NCBI GenBank assembly: GCA_944376785.1
Contig: CALWDV010000066.1
Coordinates: 1 to 5,681, forward strand
DNA: 5,681 bases
Source of the DNA: an uncultured Clostridia bacterium
GTDB taxonomy: Bacteria > Bacillota > Clostridia > Christensenellales > UBA1242
Direction: 5' to 3'
Shown: positions 1-5,681 of the stretch, piece by piece
Position numbering within the stretch: the first letter of the stretch is position 1
Layout: each line of letters opens with the position of its first letter
The notes under the pieces: generated by a model
Database searches by the model: none
Told to the model about the DNA's origin: nothing
What the model saw: the letters and a program-made list of their open reading frames with translations, nothing else
Made by a program: the position numbers and the translations under genes

Positions 1-3
1 CCT

Positions 4-43
4 GCAAAAAACGAACCTATGTTTACATAAGTTCGTTTTTTGC
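4..43. terminator. Bidirectional rho-independent terminator downstream of glmM
   Basis: Arms 4-16 and 31-43 are perfect 13-nt inverted repeats (GCAAAAAACGAAC against GTTCGTTTTTTGC). The apparent loop 17-30 holds a further inner pairing (TATGT/ACATA), so nearly the whole 40 nt folds into one hairpin. Each arm carries a six-base A or T run, giving a U-tract on either strand. It lies 37 nt past the glmM stop codon and terminates that minus-strand transcript. The symmetry suggests it also serves a plus-strand gene ending just left of the window; that gene is inferred, not seen. Confidence 0.85.
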
Positions 44-80
44 TAGTTTCAAAAGTTAATACCCTTGTCCTTTATTTTTT

Positions 81-1406
81 TTATTTAACAAAATTTTTTA
101 AACAATTTTCAATTTCATTAATAACCTTATTGCTTTTTAATTCTCCACCTTCCACCATTATCCTAATAACATTTTCTGTTCCACTAGGTCTTACAACAAT
201 TCTGCAATCATCATTATTTTTTATTATTTTATCAATTATTTTCTTTAAAGTTTTGTTTTCATCAAAACCAACTCTAACATTTTTAGCAACAGGAACATTT
301 TTTATTATTTGTGGTATTTTTTGTAAATGAAGCAACAACTCGTTTAAATTAATTTTTTCAGTTACAACAATTTTTAATAAAAATAACGAATTTATTAAAG
401 CATCACAAGTTGTGTTTAAAGTTGAAACACAAATATGCCCACTACTTTCACCACCCAAACAATAATTATTTTTTAACATTGTTTCAATAACATTTCTGTC
501 ACCAACGTCACACCTAACCAAATTAATCCCCAATTTTTTTAAACTTTGTTCTGTGCCACTGTTAGTCATTATTGTTCCAACTGCAACCCTTGAATTTAAT
601 TTGTTTTTTTGTAACAAATAACTTCCTAAAACAAAAAGTAAATCATCACCATCTAACACTCTTCCATCACTTAAAACAACAATTAACCTATCTGCATCAC
701 CATCAAACGCAAATCCAAAATCACACTTGTGCAAACTCACTTCATATTGCAATTTTGAAACATTTAATGCACCGCAATCAACATTTATTTTTTCTCCATA
801 TGAATCATTATTAATTAATATAACATTTGCATTTAATTTTTTAAAAACTTTTTCAGCAATGTTAAAACAAGAGCCAAATGCTGTGTCAACTGCAATGTTA
901 CAACCTTTTAAATCGCAACCAACATCATTTACCAAATAATCAATATATTTACCAACTAAATCGGTTGAATTAATAATGTTTCCTTTAATTTTTGAAGCAA
1001 CAATAGTTTTTTCAATTAAATTTTCAATTTCTTTTTCCTGACTTTTTGAAAATTTATAACCCAAATTGCTTATTAATTTAATGCCATTCATGTTAGGTGC
1101 ATTATGTGATGCAGTAATCATAACACCAGCACCAACATCAAGTTTGCCAGCCAAATATGAAACACACCCTGTTGGCACAATTCCAATCATTTTAGCACTA
1201 ACGCCATAGTCACAAAGCCCACTTGCCAAAGAATGTGCCAACATATCACCTGAAACTCTTGTGTCTTGCCCTATTATAACCATATTAGTTTTTTTATATT
1301 TTTTTAAATATGTTGCCAAACTTTTTCCAACTTTGTAACATAATTCACAAGTTAAATCATTATTAACAACACCTCTAATTCCATCTGTTCCAAAATATTT
1401 AGGCAT
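81..1406 (-). CDS. glmM: Phosphoglucosamine mutase GlmM
   Basis: Cytoplasmic enzyme of the alpha-D-phosphohexomutase superfamily that converts glucosamine-6-phosphate to glucosamine-1-phosphate, the step before GlmU in UDP-GlcNAc and peptidoglycan synthesis. The 441 aa match the usual GlmM length (about 445). All four family signatures are visible: the start KYFGTDGIRG (residues 3-12), the phosphoserine loop TASHN with Ser100 as the predicted phosphorylated residue, the Mg-binding FDGDADR (234-240), the sugar-binding GGESSGH (318-324), and the phosphate-binding RPSGTENVIR (406-415). The GlmM-type N-terminus favours this over phosphomannomutase or phosphoglucomutase. The ATG at 1406 is preceded by GGAG (1414-1417) at 7 nt spacing. 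A terminator after trxB separates it from the upstream operon, so it probably has its own promoter in 1407-1470; only weak boxes are visible there (TATAAA at 1427-1432 on the minus strand, poor -35). The protein has about 15 cysteines and no tryptophan. Confidence 0.96.
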   Translation of the reverse strand: MPKYFGTDGIRGVVNNDLTCELCYKVGKSLATYLKKYKKTNMVIIGQDTRVSGDMLAHSLASGLCDYGVSAKMIGIVPTGCVSYLAGKLDVGAGVMITASHNAPNMNGIKLISNLGYKFSKSQEKEIENLIEKTIVASKIKGNIINSTDLVGKYIDYLVNDVGCDLKGCNIAVDTAFGSCFNIAEKVFKKLNANVILINNDSYGEKINVDCGALNVSKLQYEVSLHKCDFGFAFDGDADRLIVVLSDGRVLDGDDLLFVLGSYLLQKNKLNSRVAVGTIMTNSGTEQSLKKLGINLVRCDVGDRNVIETMLKNNYCLGGESSGHICVSTLNTTCDALINSLFLLKIVVTEKINLNELLLHLQKIPQIIKNVPVAKNVRVGFDENKTLKKIIDKIIKNNDDCRIVVRPSGTENVIRIMVEGGELKSNKVINEIENCLKNFVK

Positions 1407-1470
1407 AATAATTCTCCATAATTAATTTTATATGAATATATATGTTTTCATAAAATTTTAAGTGCGTTAA

Positions 1471-1496
1471 TAAAAAAAAGAAGCTTTCGCTTCTTT
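1471..1496 (-). terminator. Rho-independent terminator of the trxB operon
   Basis: On the minus strand an 8-bp stem (AAAGAAGC at 1489-1496 read in reverse complement, pairing with 1477-1484) closes a four-base loop at 1485-1488. It is followed by a run of eight T (1472-1479). The stem starts within the trxB stop codon (1495-1497), so the end of the reading frame forms part of the hairpin. It separates trxB from glmM. Confidence 0.88.
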
Positions 1497-2421
1497 ATTT
1501 GTTCAAGTTAATAAATGTTTTTGCATTTGTTGCGCAAATTGCACCATCTGCACAAGCAGTAACAATTTGTCTAAGTTCTTTAACCCTAACATCACCACAA
1601 GCAAAAACTCCTGGTTGATTGGTTTCTAGGTTTTCATCAACAGCAACATAACCATGTTCATCTAAATGAATTGAATTTCTAACTAAATTTGTGTCAGGTT
1701 CTCTACCAATGGCAATAAAAGCACCTGAAACCTTTTTAACAACTTCGTTTCCATCATCATTTTTATATTTTACAAATTCCAAACTGTTTGTTCCACCAAA
1801 CTCTAAAACCATTGAATTATGATTAATAAAAATGTTCTTTTTCTCATCAATAGTTTTTTCCAATTCTTTTAATGTAACTTCTTGGCAAGTAAAAGATGGT
1901 AAGTTGTTTATAATTGTTATTGATTTGCAAATGTTACTTAAATAAATTGCATCTTCAACAGCACTGTTTCCACCACCAACCAAAACAACATCTTTATCTT
2001 TAAAAATAGCACCATCACAAACTGCACAATAACAAATGCCCCTGCCAATTAGTTCTGCTTCACCTTTAACTCCAAGTGTTCTAGCTCTAGCCCCCATACT
2101 TAAAATTATTGTGTTTGCAAAAATTTGTTTATCATCAATGGTTAACAAATTATTCATTGGCGAAAAATTAATGTTAGAAACTTCACCATAAATTGTGGTT
2201 GCACCAAGCAAAGTTGCTTGTTCATGCATTTTCATTGCTAGTTCCATTCCACTTATGCTAATAAATCCCGGATAATTCCTAACTTCGTAAGTTAAACTGG
2301 TTTGTCCACCAATCATCGCTTTTTCAATTATTGCCACACTAAGCCCACTTCTTAAAGCATAAATTGCAGCAGTTAAACCACCCGGACCAGCACCAATAAT
2401 TGCAACATCATATTTTTCCAT
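1495..2421 (-). CDS. trxB: Thioredoxin reductase-like flavoprotein lacking the NADPH phosphate motif
   Basis: Low-molecular-weight thioredoxin reductase family: a cytoplasmic FAD enzyme that passes electrons through a CxxC disulfide to thioredoxin. The 308 aa are the normal length. The N-terminal FAD fold has GAGPGG (10-15) and GGQ (38-40). The redox centre is C132-A-V-C135 followed by DG. The nucleotide domain keeps GGGNSA (149-154). The C-terminal FAD motif is GVFACGDV (271-278) with RQIVTACADG (284-293). What is odd is the segment that in NADPH enzymes reads HRRxxFRA: here residues 172-179 are NNLPSFTC, with the His and all three Arg gone. NADPH use is therefore doubtful; NADH or another donor is possible (inference). 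The ATG at 2421 has an AAGGAAG site at 2428-2434 that overlaps the stop of the upstream gene, so the two are cotranscribed. No thioredoxin gene is in the window. Family assignment is firm; electron donor and partner are not. Confidence 0.93.
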   Translation of the reverse strand: MEKYDVAIIGAGPGGLTAAIYALRSGLSVAIIEKAMIGGQTSLTYEVRNYPGFISISGMELAMKMHEQATLLGATTIYGEVSNINFSPMNNLLTIDDKQIFANTIILSMGARARTLGVKGEAELIGRGICYCAVCDGAIFKDKDVVLVGGGNSAVEDAIYLSNICKSITIINNLPSFTCQEVTLKELEKTIDEKKNIFINHNSMVLEFGGTNSLEFVKYKNDDGNEVVKKVSGAFIAIGREPDTNLVRNSIHLDEHGYVAVDENLETNQPGVFACGDVRVKELRQIVTACADGAICATNAKTFINLNK

Positions 2422-2432
2422 AACACACTTCC

Positions 2433-2954
2433 TTATTTTTCTTTATTTTTATTTTTGATTGTTTTTAATTTTTCAAAATAACGCTCTTGCATTTTTTCTT
2501 TAATAAAATTTTTATATTCATTAAATGCTTCGTCTTTTTTCATAATAATTGCTTCTTGTTTTTTTAAACAAATTAATAAATAATCATTTTCTTCAACAAT
2601 TTGAAAAATGTCTTCGTACTTAACATTTTGTAAAACAACTTGGTCATTTAATTTTGATGTTATGTTTAATGTGTTTCCAAACTCATATTCAATTTGCACA
2701 TTAGTGTTTTCTAAATTCTTTTTAATTTGTTTTTTTAAAAAAACTTCTGGCAACCCCACAAACAAAATTAACACCAAAGCTGTTGCAATAAACAAAGCAA
2801 CTGAAATATCAATTTTGTTTAAAATTATTGAAACAATAGCCAAAATTATGAATGCAACACAAAAAATTAAAGAAATGATTCTTGTTTGTTTAATCATACC
2901 TTTTTGACTACGCATTATTAAATCTAAATCGTATTTTGTAATATTTTTATACAT
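2433..2954 (-). CDS. YcxB-like two-pass membrane protein
   Basis: A 173-aa protein with two hydrophobic segments, about residues 26-45 and 48-69, joined by a very short turn, so both ends probably lie on the same, cytoplasmic side. Residues 85-145 form a soluble domain with the look of the YcxB-like C-terminal domain: IEYEFGNTLNITS, then a VKYEDIFQIVEENDYLLI strand pair, then EAIIMKKDEAF. The tail 150-173 is lysine-rich and helical. YcxB-like proteins have no established biochemical role, so no function is assigned. It is the first gene of an operon with trxB, 11 nt upstream of that start. The ATG at 2954 has only a weak AGG at 2961-2963 and a predicted leader of about 9 nt from the extended -10 box at 2970-2978. 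The domain call rests on pattern recognition, not a search. Confidence 0.75.
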   Translation of the reverse strand: MYKNITKYDLDLIMRSQKGMIKQTRIISLIFCVAFIILAIVSIILNKIDISVALFIATALVLILFVGLPEVFLKKQIKKNLENTNVQIEYEFGNTLNITSKLNDQVVLQNVKYEDIFQIVEENDYLLICLKKQEAIIMKKDEAFNEYKNFIKEKMQERYFEKLKTIKNKNKEK

Positions 2955-2969
2955 AATTAACCTAATGTG

Positions 2970-2997
2970 ATTATACCATAAAAACTATATTTACCAA
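2970..2997 (-). promoter_or_regulatory. Extended -10 promoter of the YcxB-like/trxB operon
   Basis: On the minus strand, -35 TTGGTA (2992-2997) and -10 TATAAT (2970-2975) are separated by 16 nt, and TGG at 2976-2978 makes an extended -10. The predicted start is about 2963, leaving a 9-nt leader. A second minus-strand TATAAT at 3003-3008 lacks a convincing -35. Confidence 0.7.
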
Positions 2998-3043
2998 AGT
3001 TTATTATACACACAAAAAACAATTTTTATTAAATTTTTCACTA

Positions 3044-3072
3044 TTGCTTTTTAAAATAAAATATAATATAAT
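3044..3072 (+). promoter_or_regulatory. Promoter of the first GNAT gene, predicted leaderless
   Basis: -35 TTGCTT (3044-3049), a 17-nt spacer, then -10 TATAAT (3067-3072). Six bases separate the -10 from the ATG, so the expected transcription start falls on 3079, the A of the start codon. An overlapping TATAAT at 3062-3067 has no good -35 and would still leave only about 5 nt of leader. Confidence 0.72.
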
Positions 3073-3078
3073 TTTGTT

Positions 3079-3576
3079 ATGGAAAACAAACAAAAAAAGA
3101 AACTAATAAGTCAATATCAGTTCACAACAGAAAATAATCAAATTTTTATAATAAAAAATTTTCAAGTTGATGAACAAAATTTTTTATTAAATGTTTATTT
3201 AGCTAACATGGAAAAAGAAATTGGCGAATTAGAATATATTATAAACAACAATTCAATTTTCTTTCCAAATTTGAAAGTTGATGCAGAATTTAGAAATTTA
3301 AAAATTGGAACTGCTCTAATTACTCAACTTGAAAAAATTGCAATGCAACTTGGAATAAGTAAAATTGAATCATATATTAATTTGCGTCAAACATTAACAC
3401 AACCATTAACAGTTGTTTTAAAAAGAAAAAATTTTTATGATAAACTAGGTTTTACCTGTGAAGCAATTAATAATGTTGATGGTATGTTCATAATCACAAA
3501 ACAAAAAGAAAAATTTTTAAAAACAACCCCACAACAAAATTTAAAATTAAAAGAAATTAAAGCGTTTACACAATAA
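3079..3576 (+). CDS. GNAT-family N-acetyltransferase
   Basis: A 165-aa protein of the GCN5-related acetyltransferase fold, which transfers an acetyl group from acetyl-CoA to an amine; the substrate cannot be told. The acetyl-CoA pyrophosphate loop is at about 71-80 (FRNLKIGTAL), following the beta-4 strand NLKVDAEF. It matches R/QxxGxG/A except that the first Gly is Lys75. The C-terminal motif NFYDKLGF (118-125) is the usual FYxxxGF of the family. The N-terminus is lysine-rich (MENKQKKK) and the last 25 residues are a polar tail beyond the fold. No Shine-Dalgarno precedes the ATG, no other in-frame start exists before residue 44, and that one would cut into the fold, so 3079 is the start. It is divergent from the YcxB-like operon and convergent with the flavoprotein gene. 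Its TAA lies inside the shared terminator stem. Confidence 0.86.
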   Translation: MENKQKKKLISQYQFTTENNQIFIIKNFQVDEQNFLLNVYLANMEKEIGELEYIINNNSIFFPNLKVDAEFRNLKIGTALITQLEKIAMQLGISKIESYINLRQTLTQPLTVVLKRKNFYDKLGFTCEAINNVDGMFIITKQKEKFLKTTPQQNLKLKEIKAFTQ

Positions 3577-3611
3577 AAAAATAAGAACTAAATTGTTCTT
3601 ATTTTTTTATT
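3572..3611. terminator. Shared bidirectional terminator between convergent genes
   Basis: A perfect 17-bp inverted repeat, arms 3572-3588 and 3595-3611, with a 6-nt loop TAAATT. Each arm carries a run of seven A or T, giving a U-tract on both strands behind a GTTCTTA/TAAGAAC core. The stop codon of the GNAT gene (3574-3576) lies within the left arm, and that of the flavoprotein gene (3610-3612) overlaps the end of the right arm. Confidence 0.92.
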
Positions 3612-4830
3612 AACACTTTTTTAAAATATCCATTGCACAAGCATATGCCGACGAAAAAGCAATTTGCAAATTAAAGCCACCACTAAACCCATCAACATCA
3701 ACAACTTCACCAATAAAATATAGATTATTAATTTTTTTACACTCAAAAGATTGCGGATTTAATTCTGCAACATCAACACCACCACGAGTTATAGTTGCTC
3801 TTTCAATATTATCAAAATTTTCAATATTAAATTTAAATCTTTTTAGTAATTGAATAATTTGATTTACATTTTCATTTGATAAATTTGCACACTGCATTTT
3901 TTTATTTAGCTTCACATAATCTAATAAATAATTAGCAATTTTCAAACTAACAAATTCATTAACACAATGAATTAAATATCTTTTTGAATTGTTTTGTTTA
4001 TAATTTAAAATTTTATTTCTTAATTCATCAAAAGAAATTTCAGGCACAAAATCAACAATTAAATCATCATTGCACACCGAATGTTCTTCAATTTTTGATG
4101 AAAGATTAAAAGCAACAGGTCCTGAAACACCAAAAGATGTAAAAATTAAATTTCCCTTAGAAGAACACTTAATTTTGTTATCTTTTGAATAAAACAATTC
4201 ACAAAAAACCGAACTTCCTTCCAAATTCTTAATATTTTGCTTAACTCTTAATGCACATAGTGATGGTCTAGGTTTAATGATTTTAATGTTTAAATTTTTA
4301 GCAAATTTATATCCATCTCCATCACTACCCGTTGTTGGATAACTTAAACCACCAGTTGCAACAACAACACAATCAAAAATTTGATGTGAATTATTAACGA
4401 ATAAGTCAAATTTATTGTTATTTAAAACTATTTGTTCAACTTTTGAATTTAAACATAAATTTATTTTACCATTAATATTACTATCAAAAGCGTTTTTAAT
4501 TGTTATTGCCTTATTTGAAATTGGAAAAACTCTGTTGTTTTCTTGAACAACTGTTTTCATTTGCAAGGAATTTAAATATTCAATCATATCATATGGTTGA
4601 AACTTATTTATGGAAGTATACAAAAATTTGGAATTGTGAGGCACATTTTCCAAAAAGGTTTTACTATCAACAAAATTTGTTACATTGCATCTTCCATGAC
4701 CTGTTATTAATAATTTTTTTAATGTGGTTTCGTTTTTTTCATATAGTGTTACTTGAACATTATTATTTTTTGCTAATTGCAACGCACAAAAAACACCTGA
4801 TGCACCACCGCCAATAATTGCTACTTTCAT
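3610..4830 (-). CDS. HI0933/BaiN/YhiN-family FAD-dependent oxidoreductase
   Basis: A 406-aa cytoplasmic flavoprotein of the HI0933-like (YhiN, BaiN) family, close to the usual 400-420 aa. Visible signatures: the FAD Rossmann motif GGGASG (7-12) directly at the N-terminus, ITGHGRCNVTN (42-52), ATGGLSYPTTGSDGDGY (158-174), PRPSLCALRV (187-196), and the C-terminal block TRGGVDVAE (348-356) with GEVVDVDGFSGGFNLQ (374-389). The family's reaction is mostly undefined. One member has been linked to bile-acid metabolism in gut clostridia, but nothing here supports that substrate. The frame is open to an ATG at 4902, but those 24 extra residues would be read from the tRNA terminator and the promoter, so the start is placed at 4830, where the Rossmann fold begins. 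No Shine-Dalgarno precedes it. It is convergent with the first GNAT gene and downstream of the tRNA-Asn unit. Confidence 0.92.
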   Translation of the reverse strand: MKVAIIGGGASGVFCALQLAKNNNVQVTLYEKNETTLKKLLITGHGRCNVTNFVDSKTFLENVPHNSKFLYTSINKFQPYDMIEYLNSLQMKTVVQENNRVFPISNKAITIKNAFDSNINGKINLCLNSKVEQIVLNNNKFDLFVNNSHQIFDCVVVATGGLSYPTTGSDGDGYKFAKNLNIKIIKPRPSLCALRVKQNIKNLEGSSVFCELFYSKDNKIKCSSKGNLIFTSFGVSGPVAFNLSSKIEEHSVCNDDLIVDFVPEISFDELRNKILNYKQNNSKRYLIHCVNEFVSLKIANYLLDYVKLNKKMQCANLSNENVNQIIQLLKRFKFNIENFDNIERATITRGGVDVAELNPQSFECKKINNLYFIGEVVDVDGFSGGFNLQIAFSSAYACAMDILKKC

Positions 4831-4836
4831 ATTAAT

Positions 4837-4865
4837 ATTATAACAAAATATAATTACATTGTAAT
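4837..4865 (-). promoter_or_regulatory. Promoter of the flavoprotein gene, leaderless, with palindrome over -35
   Basis: On the minus strand: -35 ATTACA (4860-4865), 17-nt spacer, extended -10 TGTTATAAT (TATAAT at 4837-4842). Six bases lie between the -10 and the ATG at 4830, so the expected start of transcription is the A of the start codon. The -35 sits in a 13-nt palindrome, ATTACA-T-TGTAAT (4853-4865), which could be an operator; that role is inference. Confidence 0.7.
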
Positions 4866-4885
4866 AACATATATAAATAATAAAT

Positions 4886-4915
4886 AAAAAAAAGTTAGGC
4901 ATTAAAACCTAACTT
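4886..4915 (-). terminator. Rho-independent terminator of tRNA-Asn
   Basis: Arms 4892-4899 and 4908-4915 form a perfect 8-bp stem (AAGTTAGG/CCTAACTT) with an 8-nt loop. On the minus strand it runs into eight T (4886-4893). It begins only 3 nt after the encoded CCA end of the tRNA, and lies about 20 nt before the flavoprotein promoter. Confidence 0.9.
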
Positions 4916-4918
4916 ATT

Positions 4919-4993
<75 letters not shown>

Positions 4994-5004
4994 ATAACAT
5001 TAGT

Positions 5005-5033
5005 ATTATATGCATTAAACAATTAAAAGTCAA
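5005..5033 (-). promoter_or_regulatory. Promoter of tRNA-Asn
   Basis: On the minus strand: -35 TTGACT (5028-5033), 17-nt spacer, -10 TATAAT (5005-5010). Transcription is expected to start near 4998, only about 5 nt before the mature tRNA 5' end. The A/T runs at 5035-5060 lie where an UP element would be. Confidence 0.88.
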
Positions 5034-5117
5034 CACTTTTTTTAAAATAATTTTAAAAAATTTTTTAGATTTTTTTTAATATAAAAATAATGTAAAAAAT
5101 TAAGAAATAAAGCCATA
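5034..5117. other. A/T-tract spacer between divergent promoters
   Basis: 84 nt almost without G or C, made of A and T runs of 4-9 bases, including a symmetrical A6T6 block near 5056-5067. It holds no reading frame. It lies upstream of both the tRNA-Asn promoter and the second GNAT promoter, where A-tracts can act as UP elements or intrinsically bent DNA. Either role is inferred from composition and position only. Confidence 0.45.
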
Positions 5118-5146
5118 TTGACAAGAAATTAAAGTAATGATATACT
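5118..5146 (+). promoter_or_regulatory. Strong promoter of the second GNAT gene
   Basis: A perfect -35 TTGACA (5118-5123), 17-nt spacer, and -10 TATACT (5141-5146) preceded by TGA (5138-5140) as an extended -10. The predicted start is about 5153, giving a 23-nt leader. This is the closest to consensus of any promoter in the window. Confidence 0.88.
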
Positions 5147-5166
5147 AAATTATAACTTAAAATTTT

Positions 5167-5170
5167 GGAG
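5167..5170 (+). promoter_or_regulatory. Ribosome binding site of the second GNAT gene
   Basis: GGAG 5 nt before the ATG at 5176. It fixes the start codon and contrasts with the first GNAT gene and the flavoprotein gene, which have no such site. Confidence 0.8.
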
Positions 5171-5175
5171 TTAAT

Positions 5176-5681
5176 ATGGAAATAATTTTAAAAGTTGTTG
5201 ATGCAAATAATTGTGATGTTGAATATGTTAGAGAAGCTTCTCGACTAAATGAAACAATTTTCACCAAACAAACTCAACTACCATCAATAATTCAATCAAA
5301 ATTTAAACCAGATGTTTGGATTTTTGCCTATGGAAAAACAGAAGATGGTGAAATTTTGCTTGGAAAATTAGACATTAACTTTTCTAAATCCACTCTACTA
5401 AACCATACAATTAGAAAAGTGAAAATAAGCAACATTGGAATTTTACCATTTGCCAGACACAAAAATGTTGGCTCAGAACTTTTACACAAAGCACGAAAAC
5501 TTTGTGATAAAAATTATGTTGATTATATGTATATTTTTTGTGATAAAAAAGTTGTTCCATTTTACAAACATTGTGGATTTATGCCTATCACAAAAGATGA
5601 TGAATCAAATCCTAAAAAAACATTATTATTAGCAAAACCAGTTTCAAAACGTTGCATAAAAAATCCAGACATAATAAAACA
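5176..5681 (+). CDS. GNAT-family N-acetyltransferase (partial, runs off right edge)
   Basis: 168 codons are visible with no stop; the 3' end lies outside the window. The protein has the GCN5-related acetyltransferase fold. The beta-4 strand and acetyl-CoA loop are at 84-103 (ISNIGILPFARHKNVGSELL), and the C-terminal FYKHCGF motif is at 129-135. In the R/QxxGxG/A loop (R94-H-K-N-V-G99) the first Gly is replaced by Asn97, while the second is kept. Residues 1-80 are the N-terminal strands and helices, including VREASRLNETIF (18-29), the usual substrate-side helix. Trp48 is the only tryptophan in any protein of the window. Past residue 155 the chain continues beyond a normal GNAT domain, so an extra C-terminal segment is possible. 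The substrate is unknown. It is divergent from tRNA-Asn and driven by a near-consensus promoter, so probably well expressed. Confidence 0.88.
   Translation, partial: MEIILKVVDANNCDVEYVREASRLNETIFTKQTQLPSIIQSKFKPDVWIFAYGKTEDGEILLGKLDINFSKSTLLNHTIRKVKISNIGILPFARHKNVGSELLHKARKLCDKNYVDYMYIFCDKKVVPFYKHCGFMPITKDDESNPKKTLLLAKPVSKRCIKNPDIIK

Noticed and set aside
4..43. Left-edge hairpin as a mobile-element end or attachment site
   Set aside because: The T/A-flanked stem and position just past glmM fit a bidirectional terminator; no transposase, integrase or direct repeat is nearby.
40..939. Plus-strand open frames at 40-330, 572-814 and 727-939
   Set aside because: They lie antisense inside glmM, have low-complexity translations rich in F, L, H or S, and show no ribosome binding site or family motif.
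2608..2907. Plus-strand frame of 99 codons
   Set aside because: Antisense to the YcxB-like gene, whose domain and membrane segments are convincing; its hydrophobic end mirrors the membrane-coding segments.
2955..3078. Possible small gene or RNA in the divergent intergenic region
   Set aside because: The space is accounted for by two opposing promoters; no start with a ribosome site and no stable hairpin were seen.
4500..4817. Plus-strand frame of 105 codons
   Set aside because: Antisense to the well-supported flavoprotein gene, with no motif or start signal.
5435..5632. Plus-strand frame of 65 codons
   Set aside because: Out of frame inside the second GNAT gene, whose motifs and promoter are clear.

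Overview
The window reads as ordinary chromosome from a very AT-rich, low-G+C Gram-positive-type bacterium, probably an uncultured Firmicutes/Bacillota lineage related to gut Clostridia or Bacilli. The clues are the base composition, the rich use of A/T-ending codons, TAA at every visible stop, housekeeping promoters of the TTGACA/TATAAT type, GGAG-type ribosome binding sites on some genes, a Gram-positive-style tRNA-Asn with encoded CCA, and U-tract terminators packed against stop codons. GlmM implies peptidoglycan synthesis, which argues against wall-less mycoplasmas. Species cannot be named from this alone.

Layout, left to right. A bidirectional terminator (4-43) separates a convergent gene lying off the left edge from glmM (81-1406, minus), which makes the amino-sugar precursor of UDP-GlcNAc. 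The next unit is a two-gene minus-strand operon: a YcxB-like membrane protein (2433-2954) followed after 11 nt by a thioredoxin reductase homologue (trxB, 1495-2421), ending in its own terminator (1471-1496). Divergent from it is a GNAT acetyltransferase (3079-3576, plus). This converges on an HI0933/BaiN-type flavoprotein (3610-4830, minus), and the two share one 17-bp terminator stem that contains both stop codons. Behind the flavoprotein promoter lies a monocistronic tRNA-Asn(GUU) (4919-4993, minus) with clear promoter and terminator. Finally a second GNAT gene (5176 to the right edge, plus) has a near-consensus extended promoter and runs out of the window.

The genes do not form one pathway. 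The window is six short transcription units, one of them an operon, with most promoters and terminators readable. No mobile element, CRISPR array, phage gene or defence cassette was seen, and nothing here amounts to a new multi-gene system. The points most worth a second look are: (1) the thioredoxin reductase has lost the whole HRRxxxR NADPH-phosphate motif; (2) two genes appear to be leaderless, with the predicted transcription start on the A of the ATG and no Shine-Dalgarno; (3) a short palindrome covers the -35 box of the flavoprotein gene; (4) the proteins are almost free of tryptophan.
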